DNA from: Perognathus longimembris pacificus
Taxonomy: Eukaryota; Chordata; Mammalia; Rodentia; Heteromyidae
Assembly: GCF_023159225.1 (NCBI RefSeq)
Contig: NC_063163.1
Span: 110,329,885-110,393,884, forward strand
DNA length: 64,000 nucleotides
Direction of reading: 5' to 3'
Part shown: positions 10,926-22,785 of the stretch, one piece after another
How the letters are laid out: each line of letters opens with the position of its first letter
Position numbering within the stretch: the first letter of the stretch is position 1
The notes under the pieces: generated by a model
The model's input: only the letters and a program-made list of their open reading frames with translations
Told to the model about the DNA's origin: nothing
The model's database searches: none
Program-made: the position numbers and the translations under genes

Positions 10926-13439
10926 CATTCTCTGGGGTTTTTTCTTGTGTAGTATCTAATCTGTGTGTGTTACATACTTTATCTCCTTGGACTTTTGTGA
11001 TCTGCACTTTTTATTAATTTTTGGCTTTTTTGGGAATGCACAGCATTTTCAGAGCTCGTCATTTTATGATGGGCAAGATGAGCAACAAAGTCTTCTCAGT
11101 GAAGAGGATTCATGGTCTGGGGCAACCTTCTTTCTGTCTAATTGGGAATGATCATGGGCATTTATCAAAGGTAGGGCTTGCATGAAAGGTGAACGATCTT
11201 TCATTTTTATTGTCTCTGCTACCTCTGAGGAAGTTGGTTTTGAAAGTAATTACTCCAGAACAGCAATCAGTACCTTTCTTAAGATGAACTATGGAAAGAT
11301 TGTTAGAAGTCTTCCTCCTTGAAAAAAGGAAAGGTAAAACAAAGGAAAACTGATAGAAGCCATACGCAAGAGTTGGCACAAATTCTCCACAGAGCACCCT
11401 GGATTTCTATTTAATCCCAGTTATAAATTGTGTTAGTCTAGTTTAACAGATTTAGGCTGAGTTAGAAAAAAAGCTTTCAATTAATCTGGGGTAAAAATCA
11501 GTTAATTATGCAACCCTTGACAATATTTATATATGTACATGCTAGGTAACATCTGAACACCAGCACTTTCAAAAATAAAAATCATTAACTGTATTAATTA
11601 GTATGCAACTAGATATGTAACATATGTAATTGATGTGCTACCTATGTGACAAAATATTATATTTGTATGTTATCACATAATACTTAGAAACACTCATTAT
11701 ACTTCTTAAGACTGTCATAAAATATCAGATGACTTTGATTGCAAGACCCACTGTGACTTCATGACAAAATCTCTGACAAATAATATATGACACAAGGCAT
11801 TAAAAAAAGTGTTTTTGTGGTGCATGACTTTTGCTCACATGCCTCTTACTGCTGTGAAATCATTTTCTTTAATTCTGAAGGTTTTGCTACTTTCTCCTGA
11901 CTTTTATCGAGCTGCCCAGCATGGGCCAGGCAATCCATTCGAATGTTTCTCTAAAGGAGAAGATAGCAATGCTTTAAATACTCACAAACAACATCCTTTC
12001 TTTGGTCCTGTGAAACACTAGGCTGTTGTCTTGCAAAGATAATACAGAGTTTTGGCTATTCTCCCAACATTGGGTATTTTCTTCCCTTCTTTCTTTGGAT
12101 ATATATGGATAGATAGATAGATAGGTGTATTTCCATATTACAAGAAACTTGTTCTGCTATGCTGGAAATGTTGTGTGACCTTTAATCACATTTTAAAGGG
12201 CTCAGTATTTCTCAACAAAAAGACTATTGATTTTTCCAACCACAAACAGCTATGACCTAGTAATTGTCTGATCACACTGGGATCTGGGTATTTGCTTTTC
12301 AAAGTTCCTTGATGATGCTTTTGCTGTGAAGCCAGGAACTACCTTCACATGGCAAATCATGGAGCTAGGGGTGAGAAGCAGCTTTGGAGTGTAACTGTTT
12401 TGGGTTAAAATCCTCATCTTTGCTTGTTTCATCTATGAGCACATGGGCAGCTTGACCCTCACTAAAATCGCGGCTTCTCAGCTCTGGAAAGGACTGTGAT
12501 ATCACCCACTTTTCTAATCTCCCATGAAGTGGGAGATTCATGGGACCAAGTGGCAGCACGCGAGTTCATACTGATTTTTATGTACATATAATTATTGTCA
12601 ACTATACCCAAGTGGGAAAACATTTGGATGAATCTCAAATAGGATGTTTTCTAAAAAATAAAAACATATCGCCAGGTATTTTATGATCTCACATGGATTC
12701 ATTTTGGGTGGGAGAAAAATAACAGCGAAAAACAACAGGTAGGACAAAAGGAAGTAGCAATACAGACATTGTTGGAAAACGCAGCAGCATCTTTTACATG
12801 CAGGAAGCCACGCGGCCCTTCCCCAAATTAGAATAACTTGTTCAATGGATTCATGGAATACATGGCCAGATGTGCAGTCATGAGTGAGCCCTGTGATCAG
12901 CTGCATAGCTTGCTGCTCAAGAAGTAGAACATCTGGGAGGCTGCACTAGAAACTTCAAACTCATTTCTAGCAGTCACACTTGCAAATAGGCATCTGTTTT
13001 TCCTTGAGCAGTGTCTCTTATCACTTGGGTGCAGAATTAGTTAAGAATTCACCTTATTTCTCTTTTTTTTGAGGGGGGGAGGGAGGAAGTCATTCCTCTG
13101 ATGTGGTGATGCAATAAAAGCCAATCTCCTTTTGGAAGTAATTGCCTACCAAAGGCACATTTTGGGATTGTTAGAATATGGCCCACTTCTATGAAATAAA
13201 CCACTGTGGGATTTCCAGTTTAAGGTACTGACCTCTTTCAGGTCTGCCTGCACTTAGGAGGTGCTCATGGCAAACTATTTCAGAATACACACAATGAACC
13301 TGGCAGGCCCTACATGGTGTCTATTCTTCAGGTCACCTATTGGTGAAGACAGTAAACCCAGTCTTTGCCTTAGACTAATTGGAGCCCATGAATGCGCATC
13401 TTCCAACGCAAGCCTCTTTATCTCTTCCATGACCTGAGA
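10926..13439. other. Unannotated stretch
   Basis: No exon or interspersed repeat was recognised in 2.5 kb apart from a short (GATA)n run at about 12107-12124. Open frames of 60-102 codons on the minus strand (for example 12598-12906) show no recognisable domains. Confidence 0.4.
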
Positions 13440-13545
13440 ATAAAAGAGCCACATTCTGGGTCAGATAGGTTTTGACATGCACTAGGAACCTACAGAAAGA
13501 TCTCAGCAAACCACTGCATCTCCCTAAGCCTCAATTTCTTCTGAC
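13440..13545 (+). mobile_element. Probable MIR fragment
   Basis: The words AGCAAACCACTGCATCTCCCTAAGCCTCAATTTCTTC match the MIR central region, where a CCTCTCTGAGCCTCAGTTTCCTC-type core follows a GGCAAGTTACTTAA-type word. The copy is short and diverged. Confidence 0.5.
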
Positions 13546-14264
13546 GAGTACTGACCCAGTCTTAGGTTTTATCATTTTACCTTACTAAAAATCTATCGTC
13601 CCACTAAAATAGCCAAAAAATCAAATCATGCCACAATACAAGCCACTTGAAATCCCTCTGTAGCTTCATGGATATTGGAACTCTTTTTACATTAAGTAAA
13701 ACGGTACTACCAAGTTGTTGGGGAGCAGAATGGCAGATAGTCTGAAGCACTTATGGTGGTTGTGTTCTTATTGTTAAGTACTATCTCCAGATAATTCAGG
13801 GACCTCTGAAACCATCTTTACCCATGCAACCTCTGTACTGCAGTTCAAGTCTTTCTTAGAACCAAAGCTCCTAAGGCCTTGGTCCTCTGCTTAGAATATC
13901 CAGTTCCCAGAACAGTTAATCTCCAGAATTTGAGCATGACTTAGAGCAACCCTCTTGCTCACTTTCTTATTGTCTTGCCTCTGCCTCTATAAAACAAAGG
14001 ACATGTTAGAAATGGTATTTGCCCCCTGTCATTTATTGTTCTGTTTCTAATAGAAGAGTATCTGGTCATTAATACTTTTGAACAGTCAAAACTGATACTT
14101 ATTTCCCAAGATTTTATTGGAGATTAAATGAAGACATACCTAAGAAACATTACCAGCATAGTGGTGGCTTACATAGTCCTAGTTTCCTTCCCTCCTTTTT
14201 CCCCAGCACTCATGCTCGTGCCTGGATTATACAGGTCATCTCTGTGATGCTCCACAGCATTTCA

Positions 14265-14400
14265 CATCTTGAAGATCAGTGAGAATGTTGAAAGAGGTGA
14301 CATTGATCAAGATATATTGTATTCATACACTTCTGTGTTAAATGGCAACTTCTTTGAACAACTACTTAAAGATAATTTTTTTGAAAGAGAGGATTCAACA
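14265..14400 (+). mobile_element. Interspersed repeat fragment (family shared with 38775-39175 and 60425-60830)
   Basis: Positions 14280-14395 align by eye with 39062-39170 and 60712-60815: GAGAATGTTGAAAGAGGTGACATTGATCAAGA..., a TGTATTCATACACT word, AAATGGCAACTTC and AAAGATAATTTTT. The longer copies carry purine-rich tracts upstream and look like L1 3' UTR sequence. The open frame starting at 14269 is a by-product. Confidence 0.6.
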
Positions 14401-15169
14401 ATGTCAATGTTTATAATTGATTTCTTTGGTCTCTCATTTGATTGGCAGTTTCTCCCATGTCTAGGTGAGAAGCAGTGTGTAAGGGTAAAAGAGAGTATAG
14501 AGTATTCAGAATGGCATTTGCATCCTTTATTTGCAACCAGATGGCTGGCCTTGGTCCTTGTAGAGACACAATAGCAATTACTATACTTATCAGCAAACAG
14601 ACTAATAATACCTAACCACAATGTTCATTCCACTTCTCATAATAAATATGTGACCTTACCGTTGTTGGATCTTCACGCATTTTTCTGTCCTTCTATATTT
14701 CCTTTCTCTGGGAAAATACCTTTAGGAAATAAATGGATAGACAGATCATATCTATAGATAAGGGGGATAACACAAAGAGGGACAGGAAAAGCTGACAAGA
14801 AATCCTGAGATTCATTTTCTGTACCTTGATGAGATGATAAAACTAAGACTTTGTTCCTCTACCCAGGAAGAGGCTGCCAGTAGATCCTACTGAACTAAGA
14901 GAAGCTATGAAAACAACAAAAGAACATGAGACTAAACAGAGAAAGAATTATATCTACACTGAAATCAGATTTCTATGCTTGCTGTATTAACTGTGGAGCA
15001 ATTTCTCCCTTACCCTGCAAACTAAAATAAGATTCATATTCAACTTGATCTTACATGAAAAGTGAACCCAAAGTGTAGCACTGATAGGATCATTCAAACA
15101 GCATTAGAGTAATCTAATTTATTCCAGGCAAGACAAAGGAGGCAGGTATTTGATTGTGTTAATATTAGA

Positions 15170-15199
15170 TTTGGGTGGTGGTGGTGGCGGTGGCGGTGT
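15170..15199. repeat. (GGT)n microsatellite
   Basis: Eight or so GGT/GGC triplets run together. This is simple-sequence DNA. Confidence 0.85.
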
Positions 15200-15381
15200 T
15201 TGGGCAGGATTTAGCACATGTTAGCCAAGCACTAGCAACAGTGAGCTACGTACCCAGCCCCAGGGAATTTCACTTTGTATTTATCTATTTATTTTTAAAT
15301 TTTGGCAGTAGTAGGGATTAAGCTTAGGGCTTTTATGCCCGCCAGGTGTGTGTATACAATGTGAGCTGTGCATCCATCCCC
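15200..15381 (-). mobile_element. Degenerate ID/tRNA-derived SINE pieces
   Basis: Two short segments end in ID-like inverted 5' ends: AGCCAAGCACTAGCAACAGTGAGCTACGTACCCAGCCCC (to 15261) and a more decayed one ending GTGAGCTGTGCATCCATCCCC (to 15381). Boundaries are uncertain. Confidence 0.45.
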
Positions 15382-15479
15382 TTTAAACCCTGTATGTACA
15401 TTCCAGAAAGTGTGGGAAATGAACTCATTTTGGAAATTTGAGAATCCTGCAAATTCTAGAAGTTGGTTGTTGGGCTGAG

Positions 15480-15995
15480 TTTGTATTGTTCGCTAGACTC
15501 CTGCGACATCATTGTTCTTGGTTTTAGGAGTTCATGACTTTTATCATCATAGGCATGAAGCTATTGGCATTTGAATCAGAATCGAGATGGAACAGTGTCT
15601 CCTCTGCGTCCATCTGAGGAGCCGTTGGTGCCTCCACTGAGGATCGCACCCCTTTGCTTATCGCAGTTTTGCATCTGCTCCAGCAAACACCTGTTCGGGA
15701 CAAATTTGTTTTGCTAGCAGGTAGTGAATTAAGCCTACACCATATTGGCATCCAAATGCACAAGTCTTTTAAGGAGCAAAAGGTTGGAGGTTCAAAGAGC
15801 TTTAAACTACACCTGGCATTATTTGGAACAGCACAAATCTCTAATCTCCACAGGTGAGAAATCTCTGCAGCTAGCTTTAAAGTCGTTAATGAATTGCAGG
15901 AAGCGTCGCATAGATTCTTTGCAGTGCACTGCTGTGTACAGAAAAAGATTTACATGTGCGCCAATGAAGAATGGCTTCTGCATTAATGTTTTGAA
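15480..15995. other. Unresolved unique patch with unusually many CpGs; possible decayed processed pseudogene
   Basis: Seven or more CpGs fall within about 200 bp in otherwise CpG-poor flank. Plus-strand frames are locally open (15654-15857 and 15745-15999) and give ordinary, non-low-complexity protein-like composition. Continuity requires crossing stops and frame changes. I do not recognise the protein, and no A-tail or target-site duplication was seen. It could also be part of an unrecognised transposable element. Confidence 0.3.
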
Positions 15996-16229
15996 TTGAG
16001 TGTGAAGGCCATCTGTAAGGTTCTTGGTAGAAAAAGGGGGAGGGAAGCAAGCTCTAGGAATGAGAACCCTGGATTATAGATATAGATCTATCATCAGCCT
16101 TTTAGTTTTTTCCCAAATGATTAGAACTATGCTTCTACATACACTTACATAAGAGGCAGGCAGAAGTAGGTTGATTATTGTCCAAGGCTGGTTTGAGGTG
16201 AGGTGAAAGTGAGATAGATGCTATGTGAC

Positions 16230-16330
16230 AAATACTGAGGGGTATGGTTCAAGTAATAAAGGTGCCTGCCAACCACATACCACAAAACTTTGAGTTCAAC
16301 CCCTTTCCCTTCCTCAAAAAAAAAGAAAAA
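16230..16330 (+). mobile_element. ID/tRNA-derived SINE
   Basis: A GAGGGGTATGGTTCAAGTAATAAAGGTGCCTGCC segment (A-box region) and TTTGAGTTCAACCCC (B-box) are followed by an A-rich tail (16315-16333). It is diverged from the young IDL-Geo copies. Confidence 0.65.
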
Positions 16331-16589
16331 AAAGCTATTAAAAACTCAGCCTTCTGAGTAGCTGAGATTATAGCTGAGATTATAGGGGTCCCTGGCTTCT
16401 AAAACTCTTAAGATTATACTGGTCACAGTCGCTTCCATCTCAGCTGATATCAACTGGATCTCTCCAGATGCTCAGAAATCTCTCTATGCCTACATGAGCT
16501 TTATATTAAAAAGTTTCTGACATTGTGCGCCAGCCCTCTGCCACCAGGCTGGTGCAAGGCCTATTGTTTTTCTCCTAAGATACAAGTTA

Positions 16590-16870
16590 GGACTGGCTCT
16601 TCACCTCCATATTGCAGCCAAAGTAGATTTCAAAATAGCTCTTCAGTCTTCTGCTCAGAACTCTTGGACACTCCCTACTTTCCATCCACTCTGAAGTCAT
16701 CCCAACACATTGCTCCAGCTACCCAGGCCAGCATGTCTCTGCCTTGGGCAGATAGCCTCCCACATTAGCCTCTGTCCTCCAACGGGAAAACTCCTTCCCT
16801 AAATATTCACACATGGCGTCTCACACCTCTTTCAAGCCTTTGTTCCTATGGGAAGACATTTCTCAAAAAG
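16590..16870 (+). mobile_element. Probable L2 LINE fragment
   Basis: Runs such as CTTCAGTCTTCTGCTCAGAACTC, a CCTACTTTCCATCCACTCTGAAGTC segment, CCAGCTACCCAGGCCAGC and TTTCAAGCCTTTGTTCCTATGGGAAG follow the order of L2 3' region sequence. Divergence is high, and the open frame at 16523-16768 is derived from it. Confidence 0.45.
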
Positions 16871-16984
16871 GCCTGTGTGAACCTGGTAGTTAAAGTTATA
16901 ACATCTGCCTTCAATGCCAGAATAAGTCATTGCACATTGCATGTTCTTAATAAGTACTGGATGGATCAATGGTTCCAGGCTCAG

Positions 16985-17234
16985 CCAACTCACTGAGGTG
17001 TTCGGAAGGCACCATAATCCTCTTGCACTGAAAGTGCCCATCAGCCACCTTGAACTGAATGCATTTACTCAGGTGTCTTGCCCACCAAGCACCTAGTCAG
17101 CCGTCTTCTAGAAGCCACTACTCAGGCATCTTGTTCTGAAAACATCTAGTCAAGCCTTCTTGCCTTGAAAGTACCTTGTCAGCCATCTTGTTCTAGAAGC
17201 ATTATCAGCCATCTTGCTCTGAAAACCATCTGAC
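16985..17234. repeat. Diverged minisatellite, unit about 28 bp
   Basis: The word TCAGCCATCTTG, with variants TCAGCCACCTTG, TCAGCCGTCTT, TCAGGCATCTTG, TCAAGCCTTCTTG and TCAGGTGTCTTG, recurs every 24-30 bp. Each is followed by a TTCTGAAAACATCTAG-like half. About seven units are clear between 17039 and 17234, with one or two weaker ones upstream. Unit divergence means the array is old. Confidence 0.8.
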
Positions 17235-17464
17235 ATGTTTTAACTTTTATCCTTCCATAAATCTTCCCAGTGCCCATACAGAGCTTTGAGAAAATGACTT
17301 CAAAGTAGAGTAAATATGACTGAAGTCTGTTATGAACTTTTCTCTTTATGACTCTATGAGTCATAAAAATCCAGGCTGAAAACACTATTTTCAGAATTTT
17401 TTTAAAAAAATAAGAAAATGACTTCCTATTTCAACAGTCCTTTTCCTGTGTCTCTCAGAGAAGA

Positions 17465-17700
17465 AGGAAGCATGGAAAAGCACCACTAGAATTAGGTCAG
17501 AGCACCTGGTTTTGAGTCAGTGCTCTGTCACTCATTAGATATATGACCTTATTCAAGTAGCTTAAATCCTCTGTGCCAATATTTTTAATGTAATTGGAAG
17601 ATAATCATAACCCCACACACAATGGAGGATCTGTGTGAAAATGCCCACATACGATGTGTCATGCAATAATAACTTAGTAACTTTTCTTCCTATAGTATAT
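17465..17700 (+). mobile_element. MIR element
   Basis: The segment reads in MIR order: AGCACCTGGTTTTGAGTCAG, GTGCTCTGTCACTCATTAGATATATGACCTT, TTCAAGTAGCTTAAATCCTCTGTGCC, TGTAATTGGAAGATAATCATAACC, and a late GGATCTGTGTGAAAATG part. Confidence 0.85.
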
Positions 17701-19544
17701 TTTACAATTAGGAACCATTGTTCCATGTGTAATCTAAATCTCTTCATTCTCTGTTCTCTATCATTTGGAAATGTGGTAATAGACTGCCACCACACTTCTC
17801 TCTTCTAAAGTTCTGCTTTAATTTTCTAACACACAGGAAGAGGAAAGCTAAGTCTTTATTAGATACATCCAGGCTCATTCTTTACTATTATCTATGGTTT
17901 GGCTGTTTTTGTTTTGTTTTGGTTTTGGTTTTCTGCTAAAGCAGCTGAGATGAGTACCTGCAACAGGCATTGACAAATTCTAAAATTTTTTATTGCTGGG
18001 CCTTTAGATCAAAAACATGCTCAGGCTTATTTTAATATATGGACAAGTGACCTTTCAAGAAAGAATATTTAAATTAGAGCTTCCTCTTCAAAGAAATCCA
18101 CGCCCCCCACCCCCCGCTGCCTCTTAAACAGAAAGGCAAACAATATAGATGTATTATTAACATGTTAAACGTGTGAGTTTTCTTCTTCTAAAGTTCACTT
18201 CAGGAAAGTCACAAAAATTGTGGCTACCTAGTAGAAGAAACCTTTTCATAATCACCAGTGGTCTGAAACTAGAGGGAAAGATTTCCCCAGGGGATTTTGG
18301 GTGATGTCTGCGGATATTTCATTGTGACAATCATGAGTAGGAGTCAGGATGCTGCTGGCATGGAAGGGATGTTACCAGCTGTCTGTCAGGACACGGGACA
18401 CACCCTCAACAAAGAATTGCCCAACCTGAAGAGCTAGTAGTGAGGAGAGAGTGGTAAGGGAGCCTGACCCATAGTGAGCTACTAACCATGCAACATAGCA
18501 GTTTCTTTGGACTTGGCCATCATCCTTAGGGTGGCTTTGGGAAGCTTTTCTACTTGCTGACTGGCAGATAGAAATCCAGGGTATTCACTAGAAGATGTCT
18601 GACTTCGGGCAACCAAAAACAATAGGATTGTTTTCCCACAACAAAGCAGATATTTTGGCTGTGGCCAACTCCTTCTTCCCGGGAGGCGCATGGCCACACC
18701 TGTCTCATGTTTGATGGCACTCCAGGCACTGGAAAAAACTCCCTCAGGTTATTAATTCCTGGCTAGAAATGACCGATCATGTGCAGGTGTTTCCAGAAGC
18801 CATTGCTGGCGAGCTTTTCCCTAATTCCACCCACTACAGGTTGATTCTAAATATAGACTTCCATCTTTTTCTGTTGTGGTAGTTTCTTTATATCAGGCAC
18901 AGAGAGAATAAGAAGCCATGAACACTCTGAATAGAAATTGGCTCCTGTGTCTAGTTCCCCAAATAGCATTTTAGACACCTGAAAAATGCTTTGGGGAGAA
19001 CATAATAGTTATAATGAGCATATATTATGTATCATTTTCTCCCCACAGGAGAGTAAATTGACAAATGGACAATTTAGTGTATTTGCAATGATTTCGTCAT
19101 TAAAAGAGTTCTTATGCATGGACCATGTTAACAAAGATTCGCTGATAACACGTCAGGAAAACAGCATACCCCAGCTACCTTTCTTACTGGAGCCTAGATT
19201 TGGTGCCATCTTTTTTAATACCAAATCTGATTCACTTTCATACGTAACTTTCTATGTTTGTGACATAAAGTAATATTTTACCCTGAGCCTATTGTCTTCA
19301 TTAATGTCACAGTTACTTAATCAAATGCAATGCTTAACAGCCCAGACTTATTTAAATCTCCATGGTTGATAATATGCCCAATCTTCCATACTCAACCACA
19401 TGCACAGACAGGATATAGATATAGATGACATAGATGTCCATATAGAGAAAGATGATATAGCTCAGTATAGACATCAGATTAAATTAGGCTCATTTATGTG
19501 AAATATACAGTTTGCTTCCCTCAATACACTGATTTAAACACTAA
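17701..19544. other. Unannotated stretch
   Basis: No exon or repeat family was recognised. A C-rich run lies at about 18104-18116 and a (GTTTT)-like run near 17908-17930. Confidence 0.4.
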
Positions 19545-19690
19545 TTTGGGGCAGGGCAAGGTACCTATAATAGCATGTACCTATAATCCTAACATACTTA
19601 GGGGTCTGAGACAGGAGGATCATGAGGTTAGAGGATATCATGGACTATATATATATAGTTAGATCTCCTGTCTCTCAGCCAAACAAAATA
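19545..19690 (+). mobile_element. B1-like SINE, diverged
   Basis: GGCAGGGCAAGGTACCTATAATAGC, ACCTATAATCCTAACATACTTAGG and TCTGAGACAGGAGGATCATGAGG follow the 7SL-derived B1 order. An A-rich CAGCCAAACAAAAT end follows. A short (TA)n run lies inside at 19649-19660. Confidence 0.7.
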
Positions 19691-20733
19691 CATTAATCTT
19701 ATCCAGAAGTATTCTCAAAATCATGCCAGGTAGAATATTTTAACAAGGTATCAGAGAAACCTGTGGCCTAGTCCTTGAGAATAGGCTCAATAAAATATAA
19801 GTACAATTATGTGTTTGGATGCACAGATCTTTCCATTTTGGTGTATCTATACTAATTCTCATGTCAATGATGAAGTGGATTGCTTGACACTAACTTTATA
19901 ACATTTGGGAAAATATTTTAGGATCAGGGGTGATAACGGTGAAGTTTCTTAGGACTAGCTTCTTTTTACTTTACTGAAGTTTTAGTTTTCCATTGTTAAC
20001 AACAGGATTAACCAAATAAATGAATTACTATAGTAGAATTCATGAGTGAAGGGAAATTGAGGTGGAGTAACTGTTGACTGTATGTCCTGATATGTGTATT
20101 AGGCCTTGGCTTCCATCTCTGTTTCTGTCTCTTGATAATCTTCATGATGTGTGGGAAATAAAGGAGACTAGTTTAGTAGATCACAGGCCTGGAGTACTAC
20201 AGTCTAGGCTACTCAAAACCCTGCCTTCTATCCAAAGTCTTGAATTTTGTGGTTATCTCAGATGAAAAAACAATGGGGAGAATTTCAAGTTAGGCCATCT
20301 AGACAATGAAAGGAGTCATAGAAATTCAGACATTTTTTGATCATATAAAAATATTAACAACACTATACTACCATAACAAAGTCTGAAAGCCTACCCAAAC
20401 ACAAGCATTTGCTGAGAATACAAGACAGTTGCTTCAGGAGTCATACTGGAAAGCTCAAACAGACATGCACCAATGTGTCAGGTCACAACTCACTTTCCAC
20501 CCCTGGTGGTGAGTGGATCCATTGCTTATTGAAATCTTCCCTTACCTGTGGGTGCTGATGAGCCACACATTTGATTATCTGGAGATTTCCTTTCCTCTCG
20601 AATAGCTGAAAGGTTTGCCACTCATTTAAATGTATTAGTCTCTATCAGGTTTGTAAATCACTCCTCACCCTCTCACATTAGAACCAGCAAGTTCACAATC
20701 CCATTAGCTTAATGAGAAATTTTGATAATGAAG

Positions 20734-20734
<1 letters not shown>

Positions 20735-20777
<43 letters not shown>
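20735..20777. repeat. (CA)n microsatellite
   Basis: About 20 uninterrupted CA dinucleotides. Alternating purine-pyrimidine DNA of this length is often length-polymorphic. Confidence 0.95.
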
Positions 20778-20779
<2 letters not shown>

Positions 20780-21780
20780 CATGATCCCAGAGAAGAAAAA
20801 TTCTAGTCATGTACAGGGATCTGTTCTCCTGAGCTCAATATTAACACCGATCATAAACCTCTTCTAGCAAGCAGGCAGAATTATCCTGATGAGCAGAAGG
20901 AGGAAAGAGAGAACTTTAAAAAGAAAAAAAAACTCTTTAAGATTTTCATCTCTCACCTGGTAGATTCTATCCCAAAGTCTTTGCCTTCAACATGGTTAAT
21001 AATTTTAAAGAGGCATGCTTCAGTAGTGACATGAAAGCCCACAATGCATTTCTTCTAGCAGTGGGTAAACTGCCTTCGGGAATACACAGAGCCCGAGCAC
21101 ACCTAACTCATGTGGCTTAGAGGACCCCAGGCTATGAATCTACAGAGGGTGTGGCTGCTGGTGCAATCCTGCCTCCTGAAGTGTACTCGATCTCAATGAT
21201 TGGGATGTGAACTCTGAAAACAACATGTGATTTTTCCACTCAAAGCCAAGAGAGGAAAAGAGAATTTTACCAAGACCTCAGCCCAGATGAATGGCAGAAT
21301 GTCAAAGGAGAGCAGGAGAATTAATAAACAGCTCAATAGTGGAGGTACAGCAGTCATCTGAGTAGGCAGACTGGCCCTACACATCAATCACTAGCACCTC
21401 TGTGGAATTAGCTAGGAACAGCTGCAGAGCAGCTGCCTTCCAAGGTGGGTGAAGCTGAAAGGCACTGAAGTTTCACTAGTGAATAAACAGAGTGAAATAG
21501 AAAAAGTAATAGAAAAACTTTATTAGCTGGAACATCAGGAGAAAGTTCACCCCATCTTGAGTCTTCCAGCGTGGAGTACAGAGGGCAGGGTGGGGGGCTG
21601 AAGCGACAGAAAAGGTGATGGAAAGAGCAAGATCCTCAGAAAATAAGCCTTGTAATTTTATCTGTAGTCAGAAAGGATCTTATAAGAACGAGATTGAAAA
21701 TTGAGGGAATGAAATGGAAGGGGTATGTGACTCAGCTAGCAGGACATTCAGAAATGGAATAGCAGAGGGAAAGGTCAGAG
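20778..21780. other. Unannotated stretch
   Basis: No exon or interspersed repeat recognised. Confidence 0.4.
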
Positions 21781-21860
21781 ATGGTGGATGAAAGGGAGGG
21801 AAGGAAGGAGGGAAAGGGGGAGAGAGGAGGAGAGAGGGAGGGAGAGAAGGAAAGAAGGAC
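21781..21860. repeat. GA-rich polypurine tract
   Basis: GGGA/GGAA/GAGA words run for about 80 bp. The minus-strand open frames across it (21680-21969) are Ser/Pro/Phe-rich artefacts. Confidence 0.85.
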
Positions 21861-22646
21861 TCAATAAAAACAGAATACAACTGAAGGCCAAACAGATTTG
21901 TAGTCTAGCCACACAGTGGGCCTGAAATCTTTCTAGTCTACAAATATGTTTCTCTTTCCTACCTACCATTTGGGCATGACAGTGCCCAGAAAGCTGTGGC
22001 AGAAAACTGTTTTGAAAGGCTCTTATTTGAATCTTTCAGGAGTACAAACTCCCTGGATTTTCCTGTTCCTAGGAACTGCCAGGCTCAGGCAGTAACCACT
22101 GAGTGCAGAATTGGTCTGACTACAGCTTCAGAACCATGGAAAGCTCCATGTGCTTTCCACCCCTGGAGTTCAAGTGTGGAAGCAGGCATGCCAGCTCTGG
22201 GAGGGGAAAGAACAGCTGTAAGTGACTGAAGTGGCAGGAGCGAGGTCTCCAGCATGTGAATACAGCCATCTTCCCCACAACACTGTCCACAGCATTCAGT
22301 ACCCCATAGCCAGACATCTGAAGGTGCAGAATGCTTATGGCCTGCCCCACCCAGTGCTGAGACACTGAGCAACAGCTAAAGGTAATCAATGCCATCTCTG
22401 CCCACATAGTCAGAGTTAGCATTATAATGAAATGGAGAAAAACTGGAAACATGTCCTTTAAAATCAGGAATGGTACAAGGGTGTACACTAGTGTAAAGGT
22501 CCCTTTTGGCACACTTTACCTGTTCCAGCTCTTCTACTCATCTGAATTGTGAGAATCCCTTTTAAGTTGGTGCCTGGCTTATAGTGATAGGGAAGTGTTT
22601 GTCTGATCACTATCTGTGGTATCCTAGAACTCTGTAACAAGAAGGC

Positions 22647-22704
22647 CATGAATCCATCCATCCATCTATAAACCATCCATCCATCCATAAACCATCCATC
22701 CAAC
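22647..22704. repeat. (CATC)n-type microsatellite
   Basis: ATCC tetranucleotides recur in three blocks separated by TATAAACC or similar words. Confidence 0.9.
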
Positions 22705-22785
22705 CTTAAACCTGCAGAACCATAAGCCAGAATGAACCTCGTTTCTTTTTTCAGCAACAGGATATGACTAAGATGGAGACCCATA
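22705..22785 (+). mobile_element. Probable MaLR (ERVL) LTR 3' fragment
   Basis: The order CCTGCAGAACCATAAGCC, GAATGAACCTCGTTTCTTTT, CAGCAACAGGATATGACTAAGATGG matches the 3' part of MLT1/MST-type LTRs. In those, a GAGCCAAATAAACCTCTTTTC-type word precedes a GCAGCATGAGAATGGACTAA-type end. The tetranucleotide repeat abuts its left side. Confidence 0.55.

Noticed and set aside
20735..20777. Possible CRISPR-like or regular spaced array among the tandem repeats
   Set aside because: The repeats are a dinucleotide microsatellite and minisatellites without unique spacers, and the genome is mammalian.
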